A program made the position numbers and the translations under genes. Positions 35,049 to 45,977 of a DNA stretch of 64,000 nt are shown in pieces. The notes under the pieces were generated by a model, which was given only the letters and a program-made list of their open reading frames with translations, did no database searches and was not told where the DNA came from. This stretch comes from Gracilibacter sp. BRH_c7a (lineage in GTDB: Bacteria > Bacillota > Desulfitobacteriia > Desulfitobacteriales > Syntrophobotulaceae). Position 1 is the first letter of the stretch. Every line of letters begins with the position of its first letter. Location: contig LOEZ01000067.1 of the NCBI GenBank assembly GCA_001516055.1, positions 1 to 64,000 on the forward strand, in the 5' to 3' direction.

Positions 35049-35441
35049 TCATCTCCTTGCGTTATATAATACAAATATACCGATTGCTATTATGGCCAAG
35101 GGTACAATAACAGCCATATCAAACCATCTGAAGAACACGTCAAACAGAAAAACACTACCGATTATTACTAGTGCGATACCAATTATCTTTTTGTTTTTTT
35201 CCTTTTCTTCAGTAGTTTGATGGTCATTTTCATAGAAATCAGCAGAAGCTACACTAGAACTCTTCTCGGGCATAACAATCCAGCAAATAATATAAGCTAT
35301 TAGCCCGATACCTCCGGGGAAAGCTAATAACAGCCAAGCAATCCTAACTATGGTCGGATCGACTTCAAAGTATTCCGCAACACCTCCACACACCCCGGCT
35401 ATGACTTTATTATTTCTAGAACGATATAATTGTTTGTTCAT
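35049..35441 (-). CDS. PspC-domain membrane protein
   Basis: 130 residues. The PspC domain is at about 3-62 (LYRSRNNKVIAGVCGGVAEYF, DPTIVRIAWLLLAF, AYIICWIVMPE) and contains one long or two membrane helices; a polar linker (65-85) precedes two further hydrophobic segments (about 88-128). PspC proteins sense or stabilise stressed membranes. Of two ATG codons, the second gives 6-nt spacing from GGAGG. It heads a two-gene operon with the LiaF-like gene. Confidence 0.88.
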   Translation of the reverse strand: MNKQLYRSRNNKVIAGVCGGVAEYFEVDPTIVRIAWLLLAFPGGIGLIAYIICWIVMPEKSSSVASADFYENDHQTTEEKEKNKKIIGIALVIIGSVFLFDVFFRWFDMAVIVPLAIIAIGIFVLYNARR

Positions 35442-35614
35442 GTACATCCTCCTTCAAAATCTTGTTATATTATGTTTCAATATATGTTTTATGTGATAAA
35501 AAAACATTACAGGCCGTTTATTTAGATTATTTATTATCCTAAATATATTATATGAGGTCACCAGCCAATAGTAAAATTAAGAAATCATTAAAAATTTGGG
35601 CTTAGTTAAGAAAA

Positions 35615-35659
35615 CAAAAAAGCTGACATTCTAATAATCACTTGAATTAGAATGCCAGC
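35615..35659 (-). terminator. Terminator of the amino-acid ABC operon (minus strand)
   Basis: GCTGACATTCTAAT (35622-35635) pairs with ATTAGAATGCCAGC (35646-35659) with one mismatch, and on the minus strand runs into TTTTTTG. It lies 67 bp past the ATPase stop. Confidence 0.85.
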
Positions 35660-35725
35660 AAAAAGCATTATCTTAGCAAATTAGGTATTATTATTTGTTA
35701 CTTATAACCCATAATTAAAGAATAC

Positions 35726-36487
35726 TCACCTTAATATCTGACCTAAGAAAGCTTGTGTCCGTGGATGTGTAGGATTGCCAAAAACATCCTCAGGTTTCCC
35801 TTGTTCGATTATCTCTCCTAGATCCATGAATATCACCCTATCAGCCACTTCGCGGGCAAAGGCCATTTCATGGGTCACCACTAACATAGTCATATGCTCT
35901 TCAGCCAAAGCCTTCATCACTCGAAGTACTTCTCCTGTAAGTTCGGGATCAAGTGCTGAAGTAGGTTCATCAAAAAGCATGATAGCCGGATTCATAGCTA
36001 AAGCTCTTGCTATTGCGACCCTCTGCTTTTGGCCTCCTGAAAGTTCACAAGGAAAACTGTTTCTTTTGTCCGAAAGGCCTACTTTAGCTAAAAGCTTATC
36101 CGCTGTACTTTCTGCTTCTTCTCTAATAGTTCTATTAACGGTAAGGGGAGCCTCAATAATATTTTCGAGGACACTTTTATGAGGGAAGAGGTTAAAATTC
36201 TGGAAGACCATACCCATCTTTTTTCGAAGGACTCGGATATCCTTTTCAGAAGAGTAGATGCTGACACCTGTATCATCTTGATCTACCATAGACTTACCGT
36301 CGATTTCAATACTTCCTTTGTCGATGTTTACTAACCGAATAAGACACCTAAGGAGTGTACTCTTACCGGATCCCGAGGGTCCTATAATCGCAACAACTTC
36401 TCCTCTGGTTATTTCTAAATTGATATTTTTTAGTACTTCTAGAGCACCAAATTTTTTACTAACATTTTTTATTTTGAGAATATTCAT
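35726..36487 (-). CDS. Polar amino acid ABC transporter ATP-binding protein
   Basis: 253 residues of the GlnQ/HisP class. Walker [10 protein letters not shown], signature [14 protein letters not shown], Walker [13 protein letters not shown] and switch His in [12 protein letters not shown] are intact. It drives import by the permease and binding protein encoded upstream on the same strand (order: binding protein, permease, ATPase). ATG follows AAGGAGTCTAAT. About 44 bp separate it from the permease stop. Confidence 0.93.
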   Translation of the reverse strand: MNILKIKNVSKKFGALEVLKNINLEITRGEVVAIIGPSGSGKSTLLRCLIRLVNIDKGSIEIDGKSMVDQDDTGVSIYSSEKDIRVLRKKMGMVFQNFNLFPHKSVLENIIEAPLTVNRTIREEAESTADKLLAKVGLSDKRNSFPCELSGGQKQRVAIARALAMNPAIMLFDEPTSALDPELTGEVLRVMKALAEEHMTMLVVTHEMAFAREVADRVIFMDLGEIIEQGKPEDVFGNPTHPRTQAFLGQILR

Positions 36488-36531
36488 ATTAGACTCCTTG
36501 CGGATTTTATATAGATATACTGAAGATAAAT

Positions 36532-37182
36532 CTAATCATAATAATAAGAATATTTTTGTTCTAGTCTATTGAAGACGATAGTGAGTATCAAAGTGTTAAT
36601 TAAGTAAAAGATCCCTGCAATGATGAAAGCTGTAATGTTAAAATCTCTGGTTACGATGATTTGAGCTGTTCTTAAAGTATCGAGCAGACCGATACCAAAG
36701 ACAAGAGCCGTATCTTTAACAAGTGTTATAACCTCATTGCTTACCGGAGGGAGTACCCTTTTAGCCATCTGGGGCACAATAATTCTTTTCATGGTTTGAG
36801 GATAAGTTAGTCCTAGGACATCAGCACTTTCATATTGTCCCCGATCGATGGACTGAATACCTGACCTGAATATTTCAGCAAAGTAAGCAGCATAGTTTAG
36901 GGAAAAAGCAACGATAGCTGCAGTCATGCTATCAAAGGTTATGCCAAAAGCAGGTAACCCAAAATAGATAAAGAATACTTGAAGCAATAAAGGGGTACCC
37001 CGTAAAAGCCATATATATGTTCCTGAAACATATTGTAACAGGCGTGTTTTCGAAATTCGAGCCAGAGCTATTAGAAGCCCCAGAGGAAGGGAAAGTAACA
37101 GGGTGGTAAATAAGAGAGAGTAGGTTACTTTAAACCCTTTGGTAATTGCAATCGCCGTATTGATAATATAATCGTAATCCAT
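36532..37182 (-). CDS. Polar amino acid ABC transporter permease (HisMQ family)
   Basis: 216 residues with about five membrane helices. The N-terminal [27 protein letters not shown] and the EAA loop [30 protein letters not shown] identify the His/Glu/Gln/Arg/opine family. A single permease gene implies a homodimeric channel. ATG follows CAGGAGAATAG. Preceded by a strong hairpin that separates it from the binding-protein gene. Confidence 0.92.
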   Translation of the reverse strand: MDYDYIINTAIAITKGFKVTYSLLFTTLLLSLPLGLLIALARISKTRLLQYVSGTYIWLLRGTPLLLQVFFIYFGLPAFGITFDSMTAAIVAFSLNYAAYFAEIFRSGIQSIDRGQYESADVLGLTYPQTMKRIIVPQMAKRVLPPVSNEVITLVKDTALVFGIGLLDTLRTAQIIVTRDFNITAFIIAGIFYLINTLILTIVFNRLEQKYSYYYD

Positions 37183-37240
37183 TCTATTCTCCTGAGATTA
37201 TTATAATTGTTTAGCGGATATACCAGTTTACTGAGAAGAA

Positions 37241-37271
37241 GTTTAGGCTGTTGATAATCAACAGCCTAAAC
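37241..37271 (-). other. 13-bp hairpin between binding-protein and permease genes
   Basis: GTTTAGGCTGTTG (37241-37253) pairs perfectly with CAACAGCCTAAAC (37259-37271). On the minus strand it is followed by TTCTTCTC, a weak T tract, so it likely acts as a leaky terminator or 3'-end stabiliser that raises binding-protein output. Confidence 0.65.
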
Positions 37272-37295
37272 TCTATTTCCATCAACTTAAAGGAA

Positions 37296-38114
37296 TTACT
37301 TAAGAACGATATCAGCTCCGAACCATTTCTCAGAGATCTCTTTAGCGGAGCCATCTGTGATCATAGTATCGATAGCTTTCTGGAGTTCGGCTCTGAAAGC
37401 TTCATCACTCTTGCGTATTCCAATACCAAACTGCTCGTCACCAAAGTTCTCTTCGAGAACTTTGTATAAATCAGGTTTTTTAGCTATATAATATCTTCCG
37501 ACTATTTCATCTACAACTACTGCAGAAACTCTTCCTGCGGCCAGGTCCAGTAAAGCTGCTGTATTATCAGGGAATTCAACCATTCCTTCTAAGGAATTAT
37601 ATGTTGCCTCATCGCTCTTAACAGCATCTACAGCACTGCTGCCTGCTTGGACAGCAATCTTTTTACCTGCCAAATCGGCTTTAGTGGTTATATCAGCATC
37701 TTTTTGTACAACTATGATTTGTCTGTTTGCCAGGTAAGGCTTAGAGAAGTTAATAGCTTCTTGTCTTTCGGCAGTAATAGTCATACCGTTCCAGACTAAA
37801 TCAATGTTCTTGTTATTAAGTTCCATTATAATTCCTGACCATACAACCGGTTGGAATTTAACTTCAATACCCATTAATTCGGCAGCTCTTTTTGCTAAGT
37901 CGATGTCAAACCCTACGATATCACCTTTTTCATCTCGGAAGCCCATCGGTGGGAAAGAATCATCCAGCCCGACAGTCATGTACCCCTTGGCTTTAATATC
38001 ATCCCAAGATGTGTCTCCGGCTGCAGGTTCAGCAGGTTTTTGAGATGCACAGCCTGTGAAAGCCAAAGCAAGCACAAGAATAATAGTTAGTAATACGACG
38101 AAACCCTTCTTCAT
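37296..38114 (-). CDS. Amino acid-binding lipoprotein of an ABC importer
   Basis: 272 residues: lipoprotein signal peptide with lipobox LAFTGC (Cys near residue 22), a Pro/Ala linker, then a type 2 periplasmic-binding fold (SBP_bac_3; GYMTVGLDDSFPPMGFRDEKGDIVGFDIDLAKRAAELMG, and LVWNGMTITAERQEAINFSKPYL). The Arg in TAERQ and Asp in late VVVDEIVGRYY fit alpha-amino-acid binding. ATG 38114 follows AAAGGGGAAAAG; an upstream in-frame start has no ribosome binding site. It is first in the importer operon. Confidence 0.93.
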   Translation of the reverse strand: MKKGFVVLLTIILVLALAFTGCASQKPAEPAAGDTSWDDIKAKGYMTVGLDDSFPPMGFRDEKGDIVGFDIDLAKRAAELMGIEVKFQPVVWSGIIMELNNKNIDLVWNGMTITAERQEAINFSKPYLANRQIIVVQKDADITTKADLAGKKIAVQAGSSAVDAVKSDEATYNSLEGMVEFPDNTAALLDLAAGRVSAVVVDEIVGRYYIAKKPDLYKVLEENFGDEQFGIGIRKSDEAFRAELQKAIDTMITDGSAKEISEKWFGADIVLK

Positions 38115-38278
38115 TTTCTCTTTTCCCCTTTCATTACTTCTGTCTAATCGCTCTGGACAGTAGCTCAAATATGTATTCGAAAGTGATGGAATACCGCTTG
38201 TCCATAGCCAAAATAATTATACTTTAATTGAGTAAATTAGTAAACTAGTAGTAATTACATAATTAATGAACATGAATT

Positions 38279-38325
38279 AAACAGGGTTAGGTCTCGAAAC
38301 GATCTCGAGGCTTAACCCTGTTTTT
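38279..38325 (-). terminator. Terminator between lipoprotein gene and importer operon
   Basis: AAACAGGGTTA (38279-38289) pairs with TAACCCTGTTT (38313-38323). It lies just past the stop of the minus-strand lipoprotein gene; the T run TTTTT (38321-38325) is on the plus strand and a shorter TTTAATT on the minus strand. Confidence 0.7.
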
Positions 38326-38370
38326 GCCATAAAGCAGGTACTTGGATCTCAGAAACTAAGACGTACAGAC

Positions 38371-39237
38371 TTAATTCATCGGAATCTCCTTCGCATTCTT
38401 AGCTTCTTCCGGTATAGTGAAATCCTGTGCTTGATTATGATTATAAACACTATATTCCATGGACATTTCCATGTTGCTGAATACTTCTTTTAGTTCCTCG
38501 GGAGAGTCTTGGTCTTCAGCCATTGCACTGCCAAGGTTTCTCATATTATCTGTAAGATCCATATAACACTTGACAGTTTCCAGGGTGTTCTTATCTATCC
38601 ATACCGTATACTTCATATCTCCGATCTTAGAGAAGATATCTTTACTGAACATTTCACTGTTAAGCCCTAAACTTTCGTCAGTCATATCTTCCAAGACTTG
38701 ATTGAAGATTTCACCGGAAGCTAGGAGGTCGATTTTATAGGTGTCCCTTTCTCCGACCTTTTCTTCACCGACAATCTCAGCTTGGACAAGATTATTCATA
38801 AAGAGTTCCATATTTTCCCGAGGGTCCATCTGCATCATTTGAGACATGGCTGGATCATCTATGACTGTCTTGTACCATTGTCCATCAAGTTGTTGATAAA
38901 TAGTAACTATCTGGCCTTCTTCCACCATGTATTGCGTTATCTGCATAGTCTGATCCATTCCAGGAATCATAGTATCCATGACCATTTTCATTTTGATAGG
39001 ATTTTGAAAAACTGTTGCTTGACCGTCAATAGAGATATCCACAGTTTCTGAACTTACGGACATCTTCATGTCCATGCTTAAGTCCATATCATAACTATCG
39101 ATTCCATACCATTTCTCGAAAGATTCCTCTGCAATCTGCTGAGCAGTCTTGTCATCGATTACTTCATTAGGATTGGAACATCCCGTCAGAATGACGAACA
39201 AGGAAAGAACAAGTACCAATAATAGGTTTCTTTTCAT
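38371..39237 (-). CDS. Lipoprotein of the DUF6612-like / LolA-like type
   Basis: 288 residues: signal peptide with lipobox VILTGC (Cys near 20), then a mature part rich in Met, Asp and Glu. Repeated beta-strand patterns (YDMDLSMDMKMSV, MKMVMDTMIP, MKYTVWIDKNTLETVKCYMDL) suggest the open half-barrel seen in LolA/LppX-like proteins that bind lipids; this is inference. ATG 39237 follows AAGGAGCG; the upstream start lacks one. It is a single-gene unit with a terminator at 38279. Confidence 0.75.
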   Translation of the reverse strand: MKRNLLLVLVLSLFVILTGCSNPNEVIDDKTAQQIAEESFEKWYGIDSYDMDLSMDMKMSVSSETVDISIDGQATVFQNPIKMKMVMDTMIPGMDQTMQITQYMVEEGQIVTIYQQLDGQWYKTVIDDPAMSQMMQMDPRENMELFMNNLVQAEIVGEEKVGERDTYKIDLLASGEIFNQVLEDMTDESLGLNSEMFSKDIFSKIGDMKYTVWIDKNTLETVKCYMDLTDNMRNLGSAMAEDQDSPEELKEVFSNMEMSMEYSVYNHNQAQDFTIPEEAKNAKEIPMN

Positions 39238-39419
39238 AAGAATACGCTCCTTAGTATTTATTTTCACTTTTAAGTTCATTTTTTGTATTCACCATTAAAT
39301 TATAGCACTTTATATAATCTTAGAACACAGAGAATTGTTGGCAGACTCGAAAATGAATAATTACTTCTAGTTATGGAAAAATAATTTAGCTGAAATGTTT
39401 ACAGGGGGTATTGAAGTTT

Positions 39420-42400
39420 GTGGTTGAAAAAATGCTAGAAGAAAAACCGTTATATTTTTTTGGAATCGATGTCGGTTCGACAACCGTAAAGATAGCAGTC
39501 TTGGATGAAAAGGATAATTTAATCTTCTCTAGGTATAAAAGACACTATTCTGATATATGGAAAACACTCCAAGAGCTTATTCAGGAAGTTCATCAAGAAT
39601 TACCTAATCCTAGAATAAAGATAACAGTTACAGGTTCAGGCGGAATGTCCATATCGGAACAGCTTGACATCACATTTGTTCAAGAGGTAATCGCAGGGAG
39701 CAAAGCTATCGATAGATTTTTGCCCGGGACGGATGTAGTTATTGAACTCGGGGGAGAAGATGCCAAAATCACTTTTTACAATAATGGTGTAGATCAGAGG
39801 ATGAACGGAATTTGTGCTGGTGGAACAGGGGCCTTCATAGATCAGATGGCAATTCTCCTAAAGACTGATGCTGAGGGACTCAATAGGCTAGCCCAAGATC
39901 ATCGAGTAATCTATCCAATAGCAGCAAGATGTGGAGTATTTGCCAAAACAGATATTCAACCTCTTCTTAATGAGGGAGCACGTAAAGAGGATATTGCAGT
40001 CTCGATTTTTCAAGCCGTAGTCAATCAGACTATCGCCGGCTTAGCCTGTGGCCGAAGAATTCACGGCAAAGTAGTACTTCTAGGAGGGCCTGTCTACTTT
40101 TTGCCTCAGCTAAGGCTAAGATTCAAAGAAACTTTAAATCTAGAAGATGAGAATATTATAGTGCCGGATAACTCTCAGATTTATGTTGCTGTAGGTGCTG
40201 CTCTAGCTTCTAAGAAAGAGGAAGAGGTTACCTTGGATAATCTAAAAAGCAAGTTCAATTTAGATAGAAAGAGTCTCTTATATGAGACTGGCAAACTAGA
40301 GCCGCTTTTTGCGGATAATATTGAGTATAAAAGGTTTGTTCAGCGTCATGATCGTAATAAAGTTAAAAGAAAGGAACTTAATAGTTTTCAAGGAAAAGCC
40401 TTCCTAGGGATGGATGTCGGTTCAACTACCACTAAAATAGCCCTAATCGATGGTCGGGGAAACTTACTCTATTACGACTATGGAAATAATGGAGGAAATC
40501 CTTTAGAGTCAGCCGTAAATATGTTAAAAAAATTGTATAAGAGCCTTACCCCCGAACTAGAAATAGCTCATTGTGCAGTCACCGGATATGGGGAAAACCT
40601 GGTTAAGAATGCTCTCTGCTTTGATATTGGGGAAGTAGAGACAATCGCTCATTATACAGCAGCTGAGTATTTTCTCCCGGGAGTTAACTTCATCCTAGAT
40701 ATCGGTGGGCAAGATATGAAGTCACTGAAAATACAGGATGGTCTTATCGAGAACATTATGCTTAATGAAGCCTGTTCCTCGGGATGCGGCTCTTTTATAG
40801 AGACCTTTGCCCAATCACTAGAAATGGATATCCAAGATTTTGCCCGCCAGGGATTACTTGCCCAAGCCCCGGCAGATCTGGGTTCAAGGTGTACAGTTTT
40901 CATGAATTCCAGGGTAAAACAAGCTCAGAAAGAAGGGGTATCTGTTGGTGAGATCTCTGCCGGGTTATCATATTCTGTTATTAAGAATGCTCTTTATAAA
41001 GTGATAAAGATAAAAGGGTCGGAAGACTTAGGTGAAAAGATTATTGTTCAGGGAGGAACCTTCCTTAATGATTCCATCGTAAGAAGCTTGGAACTTATTA
41101 CGGGAAGAGAAGTAGTCCGACCGGATATTGCAGGAATAATGGGAGCTTTTGGAGCAGCACTATTGGCGAGTAGAGCTTGGAGGGAAGGAGTTGCCAGCTC
41201 GCTGATAGGAGTAGATAAGATACAAGATTTTACCGTAGAATCGCGTATTATAAGATGTAATAAGTGTACGAATAATTGTCTGCTCACAGTGAATACATTT
41301 ACCGATGGGCGTAAACTTATCACAGGCAACCGTTGTGAGAAAGGTGCCGGCTTGGAAAAGTCCGAAGAAATCCCTAATCTATATGAATATAAGACCAAAA
41401 GGTTATTTTCCTATACACCACTTCAGAGGGATAAGGCTATAAGAGGAACGATAGGAATTCCCCGTGTTTTAAATATGTATGAAAACTATCCTTTTTGGTT
41501 TACTTTTTTTACCCGCTTAGGGTTTAGGGTAGAAATTTCACCGGAATCTAATAAGAAATTATTCGAAACAGGGATGGATACCATTTCCTCAGATACTGCC
41601 TGTTATCCAGCCAAAATTGTTCATGGTCACATCGTTTCCCTGGTTAATCAAGGGGTTAAACTAATCTTTTATCCCTGTGTACCAAAAGAACGCCAGGAAA
41701 TGAAAAAGGCCGATAATTGCTTTAACTGTCCAATCGTAATTGGCTATGCTGAAGTGATCCGGGCTAACATGGATATTCTCAAACAAAATAATGTTAGATT
41801 TCTCAATCCCTTTTTGCCTTATCATAACAAAAAGAGATTAACAAAAAGGCTGTTCGAGGAATTAAGAGAATTCGGGGTGAGTCTAGAGGAAACTGCCAAG
41901 GCTGTTGAGGCTGCTTGGGAGGAAGATCTAAAGAGCAAACGAGATATCAGAAAAAAAGGGGAAGAAATACTTGCCTGGCTTCAGGAAAACGGAAAACGAG
42001 GGATTGTTCTATCGGGAAGACCTTATCATCTTGATTTGGAAGTAAATCATGGTATCCCTAATATCATTACGTCTTTAGGAATGGCTGTTCTAACCGAAGA
42101 TTCTGTAGCGCACCTTGGAAAAGTCAAGAGACCGTTAAGGGTTCTCGATCAATGGATGTACCACTCCCGCCTGTATGAAGCAACTGACTTTGTATCTCAG
42201 CAAGACAATTTAGAATTAGTTCAATTAGTCTCTTTCGGTTGTGGCCCTGATTCCATAGCTGCGGAACAAGCTGAAGAAATTCTTCATAGAACAGGTAAGA
42301 TATATACCATGATTAAGATAGATGAAGTAAGTAATCTGGGGGCAGTAAGGATAAGGCTCAGATCTCTTAAGGCTGCTGTGGAAGCCAGACAAGGTCGACA

Positions 42401-43655
42401 GAATAAGAATAAATCGGATGTTTATTCTATCCCGCAAAGACCTGTTTTTACAAAGGAAATGCGGAAAAGTCATACTATCCTTGCCCCTCAGATGGCACCT
42501 ATACATTTTGAATTCACCCAAGAGGTTGCTCGCTCCGAAGGATATAACTTTGTGGTTCTGGCGGAGGTAGATAATAAAGATATCGAAGAAGGACTGAAAT
42601 ATGTTAATAACGACTCTTGTTATCCTTCAATAATTATCATTGGTCAAGTTCTAAGGGCTCTTAAAACAGGTAAATATGATCTGGACAAGACTGCGATAAT
42701 AATGAGCCAGACCGGAGGACCTTGTCGTGCCAGCAATTACTTAAGCCTTCTTAAGAAAGCACTTCATTCTAACGGCTTTGGACATATTCCGATCATATCT
42801 CTGAATGTGGCTGGTTTGGAGAAAAATCCCGGTTTCAAGATTACTATGCCCATGTTCACAAAAGCTGTAATGGGTATGGTTTACGGAGACATTCTCATGA
42901 ATGTTGTTCATAGAGTCAGGCCATATGAACTTATTCCAGGAACAACCAACAAGCTCCTAAAGAAATGGATTGAAATATGTAAGGTAAATGTACGTACCGG
43001 TGAACGCAGGGTATTCAGAGAAAACCTTAAAAGTATAGTTCAAGATTTTGATAATATTAAAATCAAAAAAAATGAAAGAAGACCCCGTGTAGGTCTTGTT
43101 GGAGAGATACTGGTAAAATTTCATCCAGCAGCGAATAATAATATGGTTGATTTTATAGAAAAATCCGGTGCAGAAATGGTAGTTCCGGGGCTTTCGGAAT
43201 TCTTCCTCTACTGTGCTAGCAGTCGTACTTATGAGCAAAAATATCTTGCAGGAAGTAATTTAAAAAAGATACTCGGAAACTTCTTCATCAAGTATGTGGA
43301 AAGCTATCGGGAAGATATGCGAAATGCTCTCCGAGAGAGCAGTAGGTTCACAGTTCCACATACCATTGCTGAAATGGCCGAAAGTATCAATGCTATACTC
43401 TCCTTAGGTAATCAGACAGGAGAGGGTTGGCTGCTCACGGCTGAGATGGTAGCTCTTATCGAGGAAGGAGCCCATAACATCATCTGCATGCAGCCCTTCG
43501 CTTGTTTACCTAATCATATAACAGGTAAAGGGATGATAAAAACCTTAAAGGAGTTATACCCTCAAACGAATATAGTGGCCATTGACTATGACCCAGGAGC
43601 CAGCGAAGTTAATCAGATTAACAGAATTAAACTTATGTTGGAAAAAGCCCGCTAA
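39420..43655 (+). CDS. Giant 2-hydroxyacyl-CoA dehydratase activator/HgdB-like fusion protein
   Basis: About 1411 residues. Two BadF/BadG/HgdC ASKHA ATPase domains come first (about 15-275 with [16 protein letters not shown], and 328-590 with [16 protein letters not shown]), each with the glycine-rich Cys loop ([24 protein letters not shown]). A CxxCxxxC...C cluster lies near 615-645, then a DUF2229 CoA-activase segment (about 670-880; [14 protein letters not shown]), then an HgdB/dehydratase-beta-like region (about 1015-1400). ATP-driven electron transfer through Fe-S clusters is the family theme; the substrate is unknown. GTG 39420 best fits the AGGGGG site; TTG 39411 and ATG 39432 are alternatives. 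Confidence 0.87.
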   Translation: MVEKMLEEKPLYFFGIDVGSTTVKIAVLDEKDNLIFSRYKRHYSDIWKTLQELIQEVHQELPNPRIKITVTGSGGMSISEQLDITFVQEVIAGSKAIDRFLPGTDVVIELGGEDAKITFYNNGVDQRMNGICAGGTGAFIDQMAILLKTDAEGLNRLAQDHRVIYPIAARCGVFAKTDIQPLLNEGARKEDIAVSIFQAVVNQTIAGLACGRRIHGKVVLLGGPVYFLPQLRLRFKETLNLEDENIIVPDNSQIYVAVGAALASKKEEEVTLDNLKSKFNLDRKSLLYETGKLEPLFADNIEYKRFVQRHDRNKVKRKELNSFQGKAFLGMDVGSTTTKIALIDGRGNLLYYDYGNNGGNPLESAVNMLKKLYKSLTPELEIAHCAVTGYGENLVKNALCFDIGEVETIAHYTAAEYFLPGVNFILDIGGQDMKSLKIQDGLIENIMLNEACSSGCGSFIETFAQSLEMDIQDFARQGLLAQAPADLGSRCTVFMNSRVKQAQKEGVSVGEISAGLSYSVIKNALYKVIKIKGSEDLGEKIIVQGGTFLNDSIVRSLELITGREVVRPDIAGIMGAFGAALLASRAWREGVASSLIGVDKIQDFTVESRIIRCNKCTNNCLLTVNTFTDGRKLITGNRCEKGAGLEKSEEIPNLYEYKTKRLFSYTPLQRDKAIRGTIGIPRVLNMYENYPFWFTFFTRLGFRVEISPESNKKLFETGMDTISSDTACYPAKIVHGHIVSLVNQGVKLIFYPCVPKERQEMKKADNCFNCPIVIGYAEVIRANMDILKQNNVRFLNPFLPYHNKKRLTKRLFEELREFGVSLEETAKAVEAAWEEDLKSKRDIRKKGEEILAWLQENGKRGIVLSGRPYHLDLEVNHGIPNIITSLGMAVLTEDSVAHLGKVKRPLRVLDQWMYHSRLYEATDFVSQQDNLELVQLVSFGCGPDSIAAEQAEEILHRTGKIYTMIKIDEVSNLGAVRIRLRSLKAAVEARQGRQNKNKSDVYSIPQRPVFTKEMRKSHTILAPQMAPIHFEFTQEVARSEGYNFVVLAEVDNKDIEEGLKYVNNDSCYPSIIIIGQVLRALKTGKYDLDKTAIIMSQTGGPCRASNYLSLLKKALHSNGFGHIPIISLNVAGLEKNPGFKITMPMFTKAVMGMVYGDILMNVVHRVRPYELIPGTTNKLLKKWIEICKVNVRTGERRVFRENLKSIVQDFDNIKIKKNERRPRVGLVGEILVKFHPAANNNMVDFIEKSGAEMVVPGLSEFFLYCASSRTYEQKYLAGSNLKKILGNFFIKYVESYREDMRNALRESSRFTVPHTIAEMAESINAILSLGNQTGEGWLLTAEMVALIEEGAHNIICMQPFACLPNHITGKGMIKTLKELYPQTNIVAIDYDPGASEVNQINRIKLMLEKAR

Positions 43656-43671
43656 AATTAATTATGTTAAC

Positions 43672-44424
43672 TTAAAACAACTTCAGCTCAACCGGACAAT
43701 GATCTGATCCCAGCACCGAAGAATGGATATCCGCAGAAACAAGGTTATGCTTTAATCTATCTGAAACACAAAAATAGTCTATTCTCCAGCCTGCGTTCCT
43801 CACTCGTGCGTTGAAACGATAAGACCAATAGGTGTAGGACTCAGGCTGAGTGGGATAGAAGTAGCGATAGGTATCAGTAAAACCAGATTCTAGTAATAGA
43901 GAAAACTTAGATCGTTCTTCATCTGTGAATCCGGCGCTGCGACGGTTACTCTGGGGGTTTTTTAGATCAATCTCTTGATGAGCAACATTCAAATCGCCGC
44001 ACAAAATTACCGGTTTCTCTTGATTCAATCTATTAATATAATTACGGAAATCATCCTCCCAGGACATCCTGTAGTCCAGCCTTGCTAGCTCTGGTTGAGA
44101 ATTTGGAGTATACACGTTGACCAGGAAGAAATCTTCGAATTCTAATGTGATTACCCTACCTTCCTTATCGTGGTGGGGAATTCCTAACCCGTAAGTATAA
44201 TTATGAGGTTTTTTCTTGGTAAAAATAGCCGTCCCGGAGTAGCCTTTTTTCTCAGCATAATTAAAAAACTGTTCGTATCCAGCTAAAGATAGTTCCAACT
44301 GTTCTGGTGAGAGTTTAATCTCCTGGATACAAAAAATATCGGCATCAATCTCATTGAAATAATCCAAGAATCCTTTAGTAAGACAAGCTCGGAGACCATT
44401 AACATTCCACGATATTAATTTCAC
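43672..44424 (-). CDS. xth: Exodeoxyribonuclease III (AP endonuclease)
   Basis: 250 residues of the EEP nuclease fold. WNVNGLRA (Asn7), CIQEIKL (Glu35, metal), NVYTPNS, GDLNVAHQEIDL (catalytic Asp-Asn), DYFCVSDRL and the closing GSDHCPV (catalytic His) are all present. It repairs abasic sites and removes 3' blocks. GTG start follows GAGAGGAGG. The gene is convergent with the giant activator gene, with only 16 bp between the stops and no visible terminator. Confidence 0.95.
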   Translation of the reverse strand: MKLISWNVNGLRACLTKGFLDYFNEIDADIFCIQEIKLSPEQLELSLAGYEQFFNYAEKKGYSGTAIFTKKKPHNYTYGLGIPHHDKEGRVITLEFEDFFLVNVYTPNSQPELARLDYRMSWEDDFRNYINRLNQEKPVILCGDLNVAHQEIDLKNPQSNRRSAGFTDEERSKFSLLLESGFTDTYRYFYPTQPESYTYWSYRFNARVRNAGWRIDYFCVSDRLKHNLVSADIHSSVLGSDHCPVELKLF

Positions 44425-44558
44425 AATAATCCTCCTCTCGTAATGAAAAGTAGCATGATTATTTCTGTTGTGATTATCGTACTTTCAAATAATCACTTTC
44501 ACCTCTTATGAAAAAGAAGATTTAATGATTAGTGTATTACTATATAATTACAGAATAA

Positions 44559-45746
44559 CTACCGAAGTTTAACCCCGCATTTAGCACAATATACAACGTT
44601 TAGCCTAATCTTGGTCCCGCAGGTAGGGCAAAAATTCAATTCGGTACTTGATTCCATATTCTCTTTCTCAGAATATCGAGGAGATGAATGATAGTATCCA
44701 GGGGGACTATCTTCTGCTCTCGGTTTATAATCAGGTGCAAAAGTATGTTCCTCCATGTTGCTATGATAGAGTGAATCGTCAAAGGCAGAATCATCATACG
44801 CAGAGTTGTCATGCTCTGAATTATAAGATTCATTTGTTTCTGAAGTACTGTTTAATAATACTTCTTCCTCCCAGGTTCTAGCCGTACCAATCTCAGAATC
44901 TAATAAAGCTAACTTCTGTTCTTCGTTTATCAAAGTTATTGTCCAAATAATAATAATCATGGTAGAAAAAGGTGTAGCAAGAAAAGAAATCATTCCCCCG
45001 ATAGATTGGGACATCTCCTGAAATATTACGATTGTAATATTCAACAAAAACATTGCGATGACAGCTCCCCAGAGATCACGCATGTTTCGACGGAAAAATC
45101 CCCAACTATTAACCAAAGCTTTGCCCAAAGATAGATCTCTGTGAGCCAAAACATAGAAACCACCAGCAACTATCCAGGGGATAATAAATATTGAAAACAG
45201 AACCAGGCATACTAAATAAATAACAATAAAAGCCAGAGAAAGATTTTCAGAAAAGATACTTAGAACTGCAATTAGAAAGATACCAATACTTATCGTTAAT
45301 AAAAATAAAAATAGCAAGAAAGAATGCCATCCTATCATCCTGGAGACCCCTGTAAATCTAAAATCTCTAAAAAAGGCTTTTCCTTTAAGTCCTTTATTAG
45401 TTAAATGAAATGTTCCTGTGAATATGAGGGAAGTCTCTAATAGTCCAAATATAAGCAATAGAGTGAAAGAGAAGATGAAAGCAGGAAGATATTCTAAGAA
45501 TAAATCAGATTCAAGAATATTTGAGGAAGAACTTGGTATAGCTTCTGAAGCCTGAGTAAATGCGGAGAACTGATATTGATCAAGATAGTTAAAATACTGA
45601 ATGAAGTCTTTGCCTAAGGGCAAAAGGTAAAATATATAAACCAAACTGCTAAATAGTATTAAAAATAATAGATACCAAAGATAAAGAGGTAAGGCTATAC
45701 TCTTAAAAGTATTTATGGTAAGTTTTAAGCGTTCGCTCCAGGTCAT
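44559..45746 (-). CDS. Multi-pass membrane protein with a C-terminal zinc ribbon
   Basis: 395 residues. About six or seven hydrophobic segments span residues 15-275 (for example LPLYLWYLLFLILFSSLVYIF and SIGIFLIAVLSIF). A long acidic, Ser/Asn/Tyr-rich linker (about 295-360) leads to a zinc ribbon with CPTCG and CAKCG at the extreme C-terminus. The membrane part resembles glycerophosphodiester-phosphodiesterase-type or DUF-type membrane domains, but no catalytic residues are seen. Ribosome binding site GGGAGGAT. Function unknown. The 130 bp between it and the exonuclease gene shows nothing definite. Confidence 0.78.
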   Translation of the reverse strand: MTWSERLKLTINTFKSIALPLYLWYLLFLILFSSLVYIFYLLPLGKDFIQYFNYLDQYQFSAFTQASEAIPSSSSNILESDLFLEYLPAFIFSFTLLLIFGLLETSLIFTGTFHLTNKGLKGKAFFRDFRFTGVSRMIGWHSFLLFLFLLTISIGIFLIAVLSIFSENLSLAFIVIYLVCLVLFSIFIIPWIVAGGFYVLAHRDLSLGKALVNSWGFFRRNMRDLWGAVIAMFLLNITIVIFQEMSQSIGGMISFLATPFSTMIIIIWTITLINEEQKLALLDSEIGTARTWEEEVLLNSTSETNESYNSEHDNSAYDDSAFDDSLYHSNMEEHTFAPDYKPRAEDSPPGYYHSSPRYSEKENMESSTELNFCPTCGTKIRLNVVYCAKCGVKLR

Positions 45747-45880
45747 AGTGGTTATATCCTCCCTTGAAAAAGACTCTGCTTGATTTCATACTTAGATTAT
45801 TATAATCTATTTCTAGAGGTAATACATATACTTATTGGGTATAATTAACCAAATTCAGCGATTTCTGTCGGCCTAACTCG

Positions 45881-45909
45881 TTGAATATTTATGCATAAGA
45901 TAGTATAAT
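45881..45909 (+). promoter_or_regulatory. argF promoter overlapped by an ARG box
   Basis: TTGAAT (45881-45886), 17 nt, TATAAT (45904-45909). The sequence TTGAATATTTATGCATA (45881-45897) matches an ARG box and covers the -35 region, the same design as upstream of argC. Confidence 0.75.
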
Positions 45910-45977
45910 AATACAGAAACACTGATACTAAGGCTTGTGTAAGTAAGCTGAAAATAGATATTAGGAAGGAGAAAGCA

